Shown one piece after another: positions 1 through 5,926 of a DNA stretch of 8,347 bases. Source of the DNA: Chloroflexi bacterium RBG_16_48_8 (lineage in GTDB: Bacteria; Chloroflexota; Anaerolineae; Anaerolineales; E44-bin32); NCBI GenBank assembly GCA_001795115.1, contig MGNI01000110.1, positions 2,874 to 11,220 on the forward strand, given 5' to 3'. Each line of letters opens with the position of its first letter. The first letter of the stretch is position 1. A program made the translations under genes and the position numbers. The notes below the pieces were generated by a model, which was given only the letters and a program-made list of their open reading frames with translations, did not search any database and was not told the origin of the DNA.

Positions 1-1
1 T

Positions 2-871
2 GGGAGGGCCACTCTTTACACGAGTGTGGTCGAGATGGGGCAGGGAGCCCATACCGCCTTAGCCCAGATCGCAGCCGAAGCTTTGGGGGTTCCCTTTGAG
101 AGGATGATCGTGGTGGGGACGGACACCAAGGTGACCCCCTTTGAATCATCCACTTCCTCCAGCCGATCGACCTACATGATGGGCAACGCCATCCTGAGGA
201 GTGCGGCGGGTTTGAAGGAGAAATTGGCTGAAGCGGCTGAGCCTTATTTTGAGATGTCGGTGGATCAACTCGCGGTCGAGAATGGGGTGGTCTTTGTCCG
301 GGATGAACCGGATAGACGCATGACCTATGCTGAGGTTTTACAGCGGAATCATTTAGAAAGATTGGAGGCGATGGGGGAGTTTAAGGTATCTGGGAAGATC
401 GATCCCGAGACTGGCCAGGGCAAAGCCTCCAGCCATTACCATCAAGGAGCTGGAGCCTGTGAAGTAGAGGTGGACACGGAGACAGGGAGAGTGAGAGTGC
501 TTCGCTATGTTGGCTCTTCCTTCGCCGGGCGGATCGTCAATCCGACTCTGGCCAAGCTGCAGAACGATGGCAATGTGATCTATGGGCTGGGACCTGCTTT
601 GATGGAGGAGATGGTCTTCGATCATGGCCAATTGATCAACCCCAACTTATCGGATTATATGGTGCCCTCCTTCCTGGATATACCGGATGAGTTGCACACC
701 TTCTCGGTGGAGTCGGAGAAGGGCGAATTTCACGGGATCGGCGAAATGACTTTGCCCTCGGTGGCGCCAGCCATTGCCAATGCGATCTACGATGCCGTGG
801 GCGTGCGTATTCGAGATTTACCCATCACGGCCGAAAAAATATTGCGAGCGTTGAACAATGACGACTCATGA
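2..871 (+). CDS. Xanthine dehydrogenase/aldehyde oxidase-type molybdopterin-binding large subunit, C-terminal part
   Basis: The frame is open to the left edge, so the gene begins outside the window; about 289 C-terminal residues are present of a family usually 700-800 long. This subunit carries the molybdenum cofactor and hydroxylates its substrate (an aldehyde, purine or N-heterocycle, or CO). Visible family signatures are EMGQGAHTALAQIAAEALGV, the cofactor-contact stretch TSSSRSTYMMGNAI, GLGPALMEEMVFDHGQLINPN, and the C-terminal GIGEMTLPSVAPAIANAI. The Glu of GIGE (codon 743-745) aligns with the catalytic glutamate next to molybdenum in this family. The 3' end overlaps the 2Fe-2S subunit gene by 14 bp, which implies translational coupling and one complex. 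The substrate cannot be read from this fragment: the AYxCSFR loop that marks true CO dehydrogenases would lie upstream. Family assignment is very secure; substrate is unknown. Confidence 0.95.
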   Translation, partial: GRATLYTSVVEMGQGAHTALAQIAAEALGVPFERMIVVGTDTKVTPFESSTSSSRSTYMMGNAILRSAAGLKEKLAEAAEPYFEMSVDQLAVENGVVFVRDEPDRRMTYAEVLQRNHLERLEAMGEFKVSGKIDPETGQGKASSHYHQGAGACEVEVDTETGRVRVLRYVGSSFAGRIVNPTLAKLQNDGNVIYGLGPALMEEMVFDHGQLINPNLSDYMVPSFLDIPDELHTFSVESEKGEFHGIGEMTLPSVAPAIANAIYDAVGVRIRDLPITAEKILRALNNDDS

Positions 872-1334
872 GATCAAGCTGAATGTCAATGGTGAAGAAT
901 ATCTCCTGGAGGTCGCTCCGGATCGGCGGCTTTTGGACGTCCTCCGGGAGGATCTGAGGCTGCACAGTGTGCGGGAGGGTTGCGGGATTGGACTGTGTGG
1001 AACCTGCACGATCCTTGTGGATGGAAAGGCCATCAGCAGTTGCTTGATGCTGGCCAGCCAGGCAAGAGGAAAAGAGATCACAACCGTTGAGGGCTTATCG
1101 AAGAATGGGAGGCTGCATCCTGTCCAGGAGGCCTTCATCAAGCATTCTGCCTTCCAGTGTGCCTACTGCACCCCCGGTTTCATCCTCTCCGCCATCGCTT
1201 TGTTGACCGAGGATCCCAACCCGGATGAGGACACCATCCGCGAATACCTGGCTGGTAACATCTGCCGCTGTGGGAGCTATTTGAACATTTTAGAGGCGGT
1301 GAAGGTGGTGGGGAAGGAATCGAGAGACGAATGA
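858..1334 (+). CDS. 2Fe-2S small subunit of a xanthine dehydrogenase/CO dehydrogenase-type hydroxylase (CoxS-like)
   Basis: A complete 158-residue protein, the normal length for the family. It passes electrons from the molybdenum site through two 2Fe-2S clusters to a FAD subunit. The N-terminal plant-ferredoxin-like domain has C42, C47, C50 and C62 (in GCGIGLCGTC and SSCLML). The C-terminal helical domain has C101 and C104 (QCAYCTPGFILSA) and C136 and C138 (NICRCGSYLNI). All eight cluster ligands are present. The usual QCGxC motif reads QCAYC here, a mild deviation. The ATG at 858 lies inside the large-subunit gene, with only a weak purine stretch upstream, so translation probably depends on coupling. 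No FAD-binding medium subunit gene follows; the + strand holds no further gene for 1.6 kb. It must lie upstream of the window or elsewhere. Confidence 0.96.
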   Translation: MTTHEIKLNVNGEEYLLEVAPDRRLLDVLREDLRLHSVREGCGIGLCGTCTILVDGKAISSCLMLASQARGKEITTVEGLSKNGRLHPVQEAFIKHSAFQCAYCTPGFILSAIALLTEDPNPDEDTIREYLAGNICRCGSYLNILEAVKVVGKESRDE

Positions 1335-1522
1335 TTCGATTCAAGGACAATGCTCCTTACTGGTTACCCCTGAGGATTGTATGGAATGTAACTCTTTTAA
1401 GTGGGTATCTTGCATGAAATGAAAGTGGATTGTGCTCATTGATTTGTAGGAAGTTCATGTGTGCTTTTGACACCAAAGATAATCGAGAGCCCGGATCTTT
1501 GGAACGCTCTGAGAAATGCGCA

Positions 1523-1915
1523 CTATGGAAACGGTTCAGTTTTTAACAAGTCGTCCTCGATATCCCAGTCCAAGATGGGAGCAATTCTGTTGATGGTATC
1601 TTTTGCTCGGGTTCGTACTTCCTCCTCTCGGTCTCTCAGACCCCGCAATAAGATCGGCACCACGAGGGATTTATCGAGAGTTTGATGACGGTGGGCGATG
1701 GTCTCTAACCCCAGAATTGCATTACCTCTGACCGTCTTATTGGGATAATCAAAGAGCTTTATGCAAACATCTTGAGCATACTTCCAATCTTTATCGTACG
1801 TTGCCAATGAAATACCAGCGAAAATTAAGACATCTCGATCACACTTAGAAAAGGCCATATCGATCTCATCGTGAGAATATTTGGGAATGCGCATATAACT
1901 TAGGTCTATGCCCAT
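1523..1915 (-). CDS. Small HEAT-repeat-like helical protein
   Basis: About 130 residues from the ATG at 1915 (MGIDLSYMRIPKYSHDEID). A TTG three codons upstream is also possible, and an in-frame stop lies just beyond it (1931-1933). The sequence alternates amphipathic helices in a HEAT/ARM pattern: WKYAQDVCIKLFDYPNKTVR, GNAILGLETIAHRH, LVVPILLRGLRDREEEVRTR. From memory, short proteins of this type (KYAQD..C..L..HPN..VRG) occur in many bacteria and often sit beside Rhs or other polymorphic toxins, where they are suspected of being immunity proteins. No toxin is recognisable here, so that role is inference only. No signal peptide or membrane segment is seen, so it is probably cytoplasmic. No clear Shine-Dalgarno precedes either start. 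It converges on the 2Fe-2S subunit gene, 188 bp away, and is more AT-rich than that gene. Confidence 0.72.
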   Translation of the reverse strand: MGIDLSYMRIPKYSHDEIDMAFSKCDRDVLIFAGISLATYDKDWKYAQDVCIKLFDYPNKTVRGNAILGLETIAHRHQTLDKSLVVPILLRGLRDREEEVRTRAKDTINRIAPILDWDIEDDLLKTEPFP

Positions 1916-1941
1916 ACAAAACAAATGGTGTCAGCAGGATC

Positions 1942-2148
1942 TTACACAGAAGTATACTTACAGCCCCTTTCCAAGAACTTAATGAAGATCCAGATCGCGA
2001 ACAATTTTTTCTCTTCTACCGATATTGAACCGAGAGGTTGAAATACCAATTGCGCAAAGCCACAATTTTGAACAATTCGCCTACAGTTCTTCTGTATCTT
2101 CATCTTTCCACAACTCTTGTAATTAAGGGAAGTACCATATTGCGTCAC
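1942..2148 (-). CDS. Doubtful 68-residue reading frame upstream of the HEAT-like gene
   Basis: It opens with GTG at 2148 and ends about 26 bp before the ATG of the HEAT-like gene, on the same strand, so it could be a leader gene or the worn tail of a larger gene. The product is basic and cysteine-containing at the N-terminus (KSCGKMKIQKNCRRIVQNCG), followed by a short hydrophobic helix (KKLFAIWIFIKFLERG). I recognise no family. There is no convincing ribosome binding site at the GTG or at the internal ATG of MKIQKN. The surrounding DNA is AT-rich, where chance frames of this size are common. I list it because of its position directly before a probable immunity-type gene; it is more likely noncoding than not. 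Confidence 0.18.
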   Translation of the reverse strand: MTQYGTSLNYKSCGKMKIQKNCRRIVQNCGFAQLVFQPLGSISVEEKKLFAIWIFIKFLERGCKYTSV

Positions 2149-2833
2149 GACTTGTTTGGAAAATAAGCTCCTTCATCAGAAAGATAAGCGTATTCCAGGA
2201 GACGTTCTTCAAACCGAGATCATTGGACACCCATGGAGAGTCGCAGTTGATCCTGTGCTTAATTGCAGTGGAGCGTAGTACGATGTAGATCTTACTAGGC
2301 TAAATGGAATGTGGTGGATGAACTCTAGACAGACCTATCATTCCTTCGCATTTCCATTTGACTTATCTTAAATACCTGGTGAGTTTTCTTGGTTTTTCAA
2401 CCTATTATGGATGAACTATCTGTGTGGGGGTTTAATACTTGGCGTAGTTGGGATCCCTGCTCTGTGACGCATCAACCCATCACAAGCCATAAACTTCCAG
2501 ATGAATTTCGCCACCAATACCATTTTCTTGGAATGCGCCCTCGCCCGACTGCCTGTGGCGCGCAGCGCTCTTTCCTTATATACTCTCGCCAGGTGGATCC
2601 CCTCTACAACCATCCACGCTGCTTCTCCACTCGGGGGCGCAACGTGCTTCCTCCACCCCATGCCTTAACAGGACCGGTATAGGCAGGATGCCTGCATGGG
2701 ACCTTCCTCTCAATCCCCAAGGGATCCGCTCACAAAGGGACACCCGATTCCTTCGATCACAATAATACTAATACGCTCCGCCTTGCCGTGTTGACCATGA
2801 TGGAACTCCTATTGAGGAAGATCGGATGATTAT
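2149..2833. other. Gene-poor stretch of about 700 bp
   Basis: No gene can be supported on either strand. The left part (2149-2420) is AT-rich with many stops in all frames. The right part (2420-2700) is clearly more GC-rich and carries open frames on both strands, but these lack ribosome binding sites, start poorly and resemble no family I know. Small imperfect hairpins occur, for example GCAGG-ATG-CCTGC at 2683-2695 and GTGGAT/ATCCAC around 2592-2617. The change in composition near 2420 suggests pieces of different origin. A transposon scar, a decayed gene or an unrecognised RNA are all possible, and none can be shown from this sequence alone. Confidence 0.5.
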
Positions 2834-2906
2834 GTATTCCCCACACGCGTGGGGGTGGACTGGTCATTGTTGAGCAATGTGATCAATGCTTGGGACGGAG
2901 CGTATT
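2770..2906. repeat. 11-bp inverted repeat framing the first CRISPR-like palindrome
   Basis: AATACGCTCCG at 2770-2780 is the exact reverse complement of CGGAGCGTATT at 2896-2906. The pair encloses about 115 bp with the CRISPR-like palindrome roughly in the middle, and a shorter nested pair (TGACCA near 2792, TGGTCA near 2862) lies inside. The arrangement could be the ends of a very small mobile element, a folded RNA, or operator half-sites upstream of the DUF805 operon. No target-site duplication is evident. An 11-bp pair within 140 bp is unlikely but not impossible by chance. Confidence 0.45.
2834..2862 (+). repeat. Solitary palindrome resembling one type I-E CRISPR repeat
   Basis: The 29-nt unit begins GTATTCCCCACACGCGTGGGG and ends GTGGACTG. 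Type I-E repeats typically have this form: 28-29 nt, a CCCC...GGGG hairpin, and an end close to GTGAACCG or ATGGACCG (compared from memory). Arms CCCCAC and GTGGGG enclose ACGC. No second copy lies at the expected spacing of about 61 bp on either side, so this is not an array. It could be a relic terminal repeat, a stand-alone palindrome used as a protein-binding site, or part of a small RNA. It lies 88-116 bp upstream of the DUF805 start codon, and an exact 18-bp core recurs at 4179-4196. Confidence 0.55.
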
Positions 2907-2936
2907 GATTCCAGGCTAATGCTCCACGAAATTGAC

Positions 2937-2943
2937 GAGGAGA
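2937..2943 (+). promoter_or_regulatory. Ribosome binding site that fixes the DUF805 start
   Basis: GAGGAGA at 2937-2943 lies 6 nt before the ATG at 2950, a near-ideal Shine-Dalgarno spacing. It falls downstream of the in-frame TTG at 2932 and therefore argues against that longer start. Confidence 0.75.
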
Positions 2944-2949
2944 GATAAG

Positions 2950-3639
2950 ATGAACAAGTTGCTATATCTTCTATTTTCATTCAAAGGTCGGATCACCCGA
3001 CCTCAGTATTTCGGTGGATTTCTACTGCAAGTCCTGCTCATGACTGTCATTCCACTGGTAGGATTTGCCATTATTGGTGTTGATGTAGTTGGTTTAATAA
3101 ACGAGTTAGCTTGGAATGTGAACCAATATGGAATGGAAATCATACCGGACATAATTGGCGATCTGTTTACGTGGTATGGCGGGATGATGTTTATCCTTGC
3201 TTTAAACAGCCTTATGACCATATGGATTGGCCTGGCCATTGAAGTAAAGCGCTGGCATGACATGAACATCTTTGGCGGATTGGTGATACTGACAAGACTG
3301 CTCATGCTTGTTCCTATCATCCAGCTTCCAGTGGCTATCGTGGTTACCTTTATCCTGCTATTTGTTCCGGGCACTCGCGGACCAAACAACTACGGTGACG
3401 ATCCTGCAAGTCGAACCTATTACGCGCCCGCTCCTCAACCTTCAATGACGGACAGACAGGCGATGGCAAATGAGCCGTCATCTCCACCTGTCGTTCGACA
3501 ATCGGCAGCTTCACCTGTGGTTCAACAACCGACAGCAGTAGACCCATATATCCATGCGCTGAAGATGCGATTGGTCAACGGCGAGATTACAAGGGAAGAG
3601 TACGATAGGATCAAGGCGCAAATGGAGGGGTTATCATGA
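2950..3639 (+). CDS. DUF805 membrane protein with C-terminal SHOCT domain
   Basis: 229 residues from the ATG at 2950. DUF805 hallmarks are present: an N-terminal FSFKGRITRPQYFGGF, the central R-W-H-D (RWHDMNIFGG, residues 101-110), and GTRGPNNYGDDP after the last membrane segment (141-152). Hydrophobic segments lie at about 21-50, 78-97 and 107-140. A low-complexity Pro/Ser/Gln linker (about 157-197) follows, then a SHOCT-type helical hairpin (about 199-229) containing LVNGEITREEYDRIKAQM. SHOCT is a short C-terminal oligomerisation-type motif found on many unrelated proteins. DUF805 has no established biochemical function, so none is assigned. Its stop overlaps the next start as ATGA. The next protein also ends in SHOCT, which suggests that the two tails interact at the inner face of the membrane. 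No promoter could be fixed with confidence. Confidence 0.93.
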   Translation: MNKLLYLLFSFKGRITRPQYFGGFLLQVLLMTVIPLVGFAIIGVDVVGLINELAWNVNQYGMEIIPDIIGDLFTWYGGMMFILALNSLMTIWIGLAIEVKRWHDMNIFGGLVILTRLLMLVPIIQLPVAIVVTFILLFVPGTRGPNNYGDDPASRTYYAPAPQPSMTDRQAMANEPSSPPVVRQSAASPVVQQPTAVDPYIHALKMRLVNGEITREEYDRIKAQMEGLS

Positions 3640-3935
3640 AGTTAGCCATAAGTATAACTGTAAGTCTAGTGTTGGTACTTGTAAACCTTGCGATGCAGAT
3701 TGGTATCGTAGTTGGGATGTTCTTTATTTTAGATCCTGATACTGCCGCTGCATTCGCAGTCGTGTTCTTCCTATTAGACGTAACTGTTATTGTGGTTGCG
3801 TGGCATTTCGGTAAGCGGGCGCAGCGAACACAGCAAAAGCCAGAACCTTATCTTCAGGTGCTGAATGAGCGCCTGCAACGAAAAGAGATAACCCAAGAAG
3901 AATACAGAGAAATCATTGATGCCCTGAAGGAGTGA
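3636..3935 (+). CDS. Small two-helix membrane protein with C-terminal SHOCT-like domain
   Basis: 99 residues. The start overlaps the DUF805 stop by 4 bp (ATGA), and a GGAGGGG Shine-Dalgarno lies 5 nt upstream within the preceding gene. Two membrane segments are evident, about 4-32 and 38-57, followed by a basic cytosolic stretch (GKRAQRTQQK). A SHOCT-like tail at about 71-99 reads PYLQVLNERLQRKEITQEEY. The tail resembles that of the upstream protein in both pattern (LxxRLxxxEITxEEY) and position, consistent with partner or paralogous tails. Apart from SHOCT I recognise no family for the membrane part. The short loop between the helices (LDPDT) predicts a compact hairpin. The gene is followed 3 nt later by a 32-residue gene with its own good ribosome binding site. 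Confidence 0.85.
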   Translation: MKLAISITVSLVLVLVNLAMQIGIVVGMFFILDPDTAAAFAVVFFLLDVTVIVVAWHFGKRAQRTQQKPEPYLQVLNERLQRKEITQEEYREIIDALKE

Positions 3936-3938
3936 GTG

Positions 3939-4037
3939 ATGGCTTGTACAGATTTACCCGATGTGGTTGATGTATTGCAACAGCGCATCACTGAGCTCGA
4001 AGCAAAGATCGCTAAACTCAAAGATGAAAATAAGTAG
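3939..4037 (+). CDS. 32-residue charged, probably coiled-coil peptide
   Basis: ATG at 3939, TAG at 4035-4037. The product begins MACTDLPDVVDVLQQRITEL and ends EAKIAKLKDENK. A strong Shine-Dalgarno (GAAGGAG, 3926-3932) lies 6 nt upstream, overlapping the end of the SHOCT gene, and the gap between the two genes is 3 nt. From about V9 the sequence follows a heptad-like spacing of hydrophobic residues (V, L, I, L, I, L) separated by charged ones, as in a short leucine-zipper-like helix. It is cytosolic with no membrane segment. The ribosome binding site, tight spacing and helix-like composition support a real gene. It may bind the SHOCT tails of the two upstream proteins; that is inference. It is too short for homology by eye. 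Confidence 0.7.
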   Translation: MACTDLPDVVDVLQQRITELEAKIAKLKDENK

Positions 4038-4051
4038 CCTAAAATTAGGCT
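4036..4051 (+). terminator. Weak hairpin just after the DUF805/SHOCT operon
   Basis: AGCCTA-AAAT-TAGGCT forms a 6-bp stem starting at the stop codon of the 32-residue gene. It is well placed for transcript ending or 3'-end protection, but no run of T follows, so it is not a typical intrinsic terminator. Confidence 0.3.
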
Positions 4052-4173
4052 GCTATATGGACAATGTCCTACAGGTGATCCGATAGTGTAGGATCCAGAT
4101 GAGGTTGAGTAAATAGGATCGTTGGATCAAGAAGCTTGAGAAAGTGGGTTATACAATCCCTCCTTCTGAAAAT

Positions 4174-4205
4174 GAGTTTTCCCCACACGCGTGGGGCAAA
4201 AACTC
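4174..4205. repeat. Second CRISPR-repeat-like palindrome, extended into a long hairpin
   Basis: The 18-bp core TTCCCCACACGCGTGGGG (4179-4196) is identical to 2837-2854. Here it is embedded in a longer inverted repeat: the left arm GAGTTTTCCCCAC pairs with the right arm GTGGGGCAAAAACTC apart from a 2-nt bulge, around the loop ACGC. The first 21 nt from 4176 (GTTTT, then CCCC to GGGG) again fit a type I-E repeat from memory, but the 3' end departs from it. The element lies 137 bp after the last gene of the DUF805/SHOCT operon. It could act as a hairpin terminator in either direction, a protein-binding site, or a repeat relic. No array surrounds it. Confidence 0.55.
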
Positions 4206-4684
4206 GGGACGCCACAGAAGACAGATACGGATCCACGGTTCACCCCCTCTGCCACCAAGGAATGCTACGAACAGTCATGACAATGCGGGTAAAAGGCTCT
4301 AAATGGGATTGTGGAAAGGAATACGGAATCAATCCCAAGCCAAGAAGGCTTTTCCCTTTGCGCATTCGAAAGCGCGCGAAGGGCGGATCGTGGTTTCCAG
4401 GGAGGGGTAAAAATTCCTCCAGGATCCAACCATGGGCAGGAGCCTGGCGATAACAGAAAGCTCGTGTTGCTCCAAGTGGAGGTTCTTTCTCATAGGCCTG
4501 CCCCTTCTCCGGATCTGGCAGGTCGCACCGTTTGGCTGTGCCATTGGAAATAGGATGCCAGCATCGATGGATGGCTCCACGTCATCATCCTGCATGTTTG
4601 AATTAGCCATATTAAGCCCAACGATTCGTCCAAGTTAGATCAATAAATCAATGGCTTTCCTGCCATTGCTAAACTTGAGATAGA
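4206..4684. other. Noncoding stretch between the palindrome and the oxidoreductase gene
   Basis: No gene can be supported. The longest frames (for example 4329-4610 on the minus strand, starting MANSNMQDDDVEPSIDAG) lack a ribosome binding site and match nothing I know. GGATC-containing words recur in and just before this stretch. CGGTTCACCCCC at 4236-4247 is the reverse complement of the usual 3' end of type I-E repeats, 30 bp beyond the palindrome, but the rest of a repeat is absent. AGGATGCC-A-GCAT near 4551 resembles AGGATGCC-T-GCAT near 2685 in the other gene-poor stretch. Confidence 0.45.
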
Positions 4685-5704
4685 CTAAATCGCCTCCAAC
4701 CAAACGGGTTTTCCCCTATCATAAGATTCAATGGCTCCACGGATGACCTGCAGCGCGGCCAGGGCTTCGGGAGCCCCCGTCTCAGGGATGGCCTCACCCC
4801 GAACGCATTGGGCAAATTCCTCCAACTCCTCCAATACCATATCACTTGGCTGGAAGGGGATGATTTCCTTACCAGCATCAGTTACAAGGGTAAGCGCAGT
4901 TGCTTCATCCACCTTGTCCGCATTGGGCCAGACAGACATGTCTGTGGTGTAATCCAGGGTCGCTTCTGTACCATAAAGACGGATATAGAATGTCTTGGGG
5001 GAGACATAGCTGCTGGAGAGGACCCCCCGCGCACCACTCTCAAATTCCAACATGGCCATGCTCACATCGTCGATCTCAGCCTCGGTGATCAAACGGGCGA
5101 AGGATCCATACACAGATTCCACGGACCCCAGGAGATATTGCAGCGTGTCGGCATGATGGATCCCAAGCTGCATAAGCGGTCCACCGGGACAGGTCTCGCG
5201 GTAGTATCGCCAGGATTCAGGCGTCAATCCGCTACTCTTGAGAGAGAAATTAGCTTCCGCCAGAACAACTTCCCCCAACTTGCCTTCCTCTATTAATTCC
5301 TTTGTCTTGCGAGCGGCACCCAGGCGTCGGAAACAGTGACCCACGAAGAGTGTAACCACCACGGCGTCACATGCATCTCTCATCGTGATGCCATCCTCCA
5401 TCGTGTCTGCGATGGGCTTTTCTGAGTAGACGTGTTTTCCTGCTTCAGCGCACACCAGGGTTAGCTGGGCGTGAACGTTGTTGGGGGTCACCAACAGTAC
5501 TCCTTCCACCTCGGGATGGCCGATGGCCGCGTCCAAGGATGGTGCGGCTCCACACTCAAATTTCTCGGCGAAGGCCGCTCGTTTTTCAGGGTTACGGCTG
5601 TAACATGTGACAAGCTCCAGGAGATTTGATCTGTGAATAGCTTGGGCCAGCCGCCCGGCCCATCGACCTGTGCCGATCATGGCAACGCCTACGGGTTCAC
5701 TCAT
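4685..5704 (-). CDS. Gfo/Idh/MocA-family NAD(P)-dependent oxidoreductase
   Basis: A complete protein of 339 residues, normal for the family. These enzymes oxidise or reduce a hydroxyl/keto group, mostly on sugars, inositols and related compounds, using NAD(P). The N-terminal Rossmann fold has VAMIGTGRWAGRLAQAI (residues 7-23; the third glycine of GxGxxG is Ala), then TPNNVHA (73-79) and AGKHVYSEKPIA (88-99), with K96 of EKP the expected catalytic lysine. The substrate domain shows GGPLMQLGIHHADTLQYLLG (174-193), giving the G-x-H-x-x-D motif at 181-186. The start is secure: AAAAGGAGGG lies 6 nt upstream of the ATG. It is the last gene of the minus-strand set and is separated from the hydrolase gene by 344 bp of repeat-rich DNA, so it may have its own promoter. 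Substrate is not predictable from the sequence. Confidence 0.95.
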   Translation of the reverse strand: MSEPVGVAMIGTGRWAGRLAQAIHRSNLLELVTCYSRNPEKRAAFAEKFECGAAPSLDAAIGHPEVEGVLLVTPNNVHAQLTLVCAEAGKHVYSEKPIADTMEDGITMRDACDAVVVTLFVGHCFRRLGAARKTKELIEEGKLGEVVLAEANFSLKSSGLTPESWRYYRETCPGGPLMQLGIHHADTLQYLLGSVESVYGSFARLITEAEIDDVSMAMLEFESGARGVLSSSYVSPKTFYIRLYGTEATLDYTTDMSVWPNADKVDEATALTLVTDAGKEIIPFQPSDMVLEELEEFAQCVRGEAIPETGAPEALAALQVIRGAIESYDRGKPVWLEAI

Positions 5705-5710
5705 CTGTAA

Positions 5711-5736
5711 CCCTCCTTTTTGTATTCAAAAAAGGG
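5711..5736 (-). promoter_or_regulatory. Shine-Dalgarno with a complementary run that could mask it
   Basis: Read on the minus strand, AAAAGGAGGG (5711-5720) is the ribosome binding site of the oxidoreductase gene. Just upstream in the message, CCTTTTT (5735-5729) can pair with AAAAAGG (5721-5715) around a 7-nt loop. The stem would cover the first half of the Shine-Dalgarno. With five A-U pairs it is weak, so any effect on translation would be modest and perhaps temperature-dependent. This is inference from base pairing only. Confidence 0.4.
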
Positions 5737-5839
5737 TTCATCACTCTCAGGTAAAGTTTGAAGGATCATTTCCAGTGTTTATGACCTTTGAAGGGGGTAA
5801 CCAGGCACAGGACCCGACCGAATAAGTGATTGATCGTAG

Positions 5840-5859
5840 GGGCGACCGGCTGGTCGCCC
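5840..5859. repeat. Perfect 8-bp-stem palindrome, dispersed-repeat type
   Basis: GGGCGACC-GGCT-GGTCGCCC is a perfect hairpin preceded by GTAG. From memory, GTAGGGGCGACC...GGTCGCCC units are common dispersed palindromes in several environmental bacterial lineages. It is the first of three palindromes within 116 bp, between the oxidoreductase and hydrolase genes. Confidence 0.7.
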
Positions 5860-5884
5860 GTTCTGCGATTGGATCGGAATCGGG

Positions 5885-5899
5885 CAGGCACAAGGCCTG
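5885..5899. repeat. Small palindrome of the same repeat cluster
   Basis: CAGGC-ACAAG-GCCTG gives a 5-bp stem within a CGGGCAGGCACAAGGCCTGG unit. It is weaker than its two neighbours, but its wording (GGCAGGCACAAGGCCTG) recalls the same class of dispersed intergenic palindromes. Confidence 0.4.
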
Positions 5900-5926
5900 G
5901 TCCTATGAGCCATCAATTTTTGGTTT

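Noticed and set aside
353..1141. Minus-strand frames under the molybdenum and 2Fe-2S subunit genes
   Set aside because: Antisense shadows of two well-supported genes.
1343..1358. AAGGA/TCCTT hairpin after the 2Fe-2S subunit gene as a terminator
   Set aside because: The stem is only 5 bp and no T-run follows.
2834..2906. A mini CRISPR array with a second degenerate repeat starting GTATT at 2902
   Set aside because: The spacing is 68 nt rather than about 61, and only five bases match, so there is no second repeat.
2932..2949. Longer TTG start for the DUF805 protein, adding MTRRDK
   Set aside because: A near-ideal GAGGAGA ribosome binding site lies inside this stretch, 6 nt before the ATG at 2950, and the family motif follows directly after that ATG.
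4136..4610. Frames of 80-105 residues on both strands after the second palindrome
   Set aside because: They overlap one another on both strands, lack ribosome binding sites and resemble no known protein.
4808..5296. 162-residue plus-strand frame inside the oxidoreductase gene
   Set aside because: Antisense to a gene with a complete set of family motifs; no ribosome binding site.
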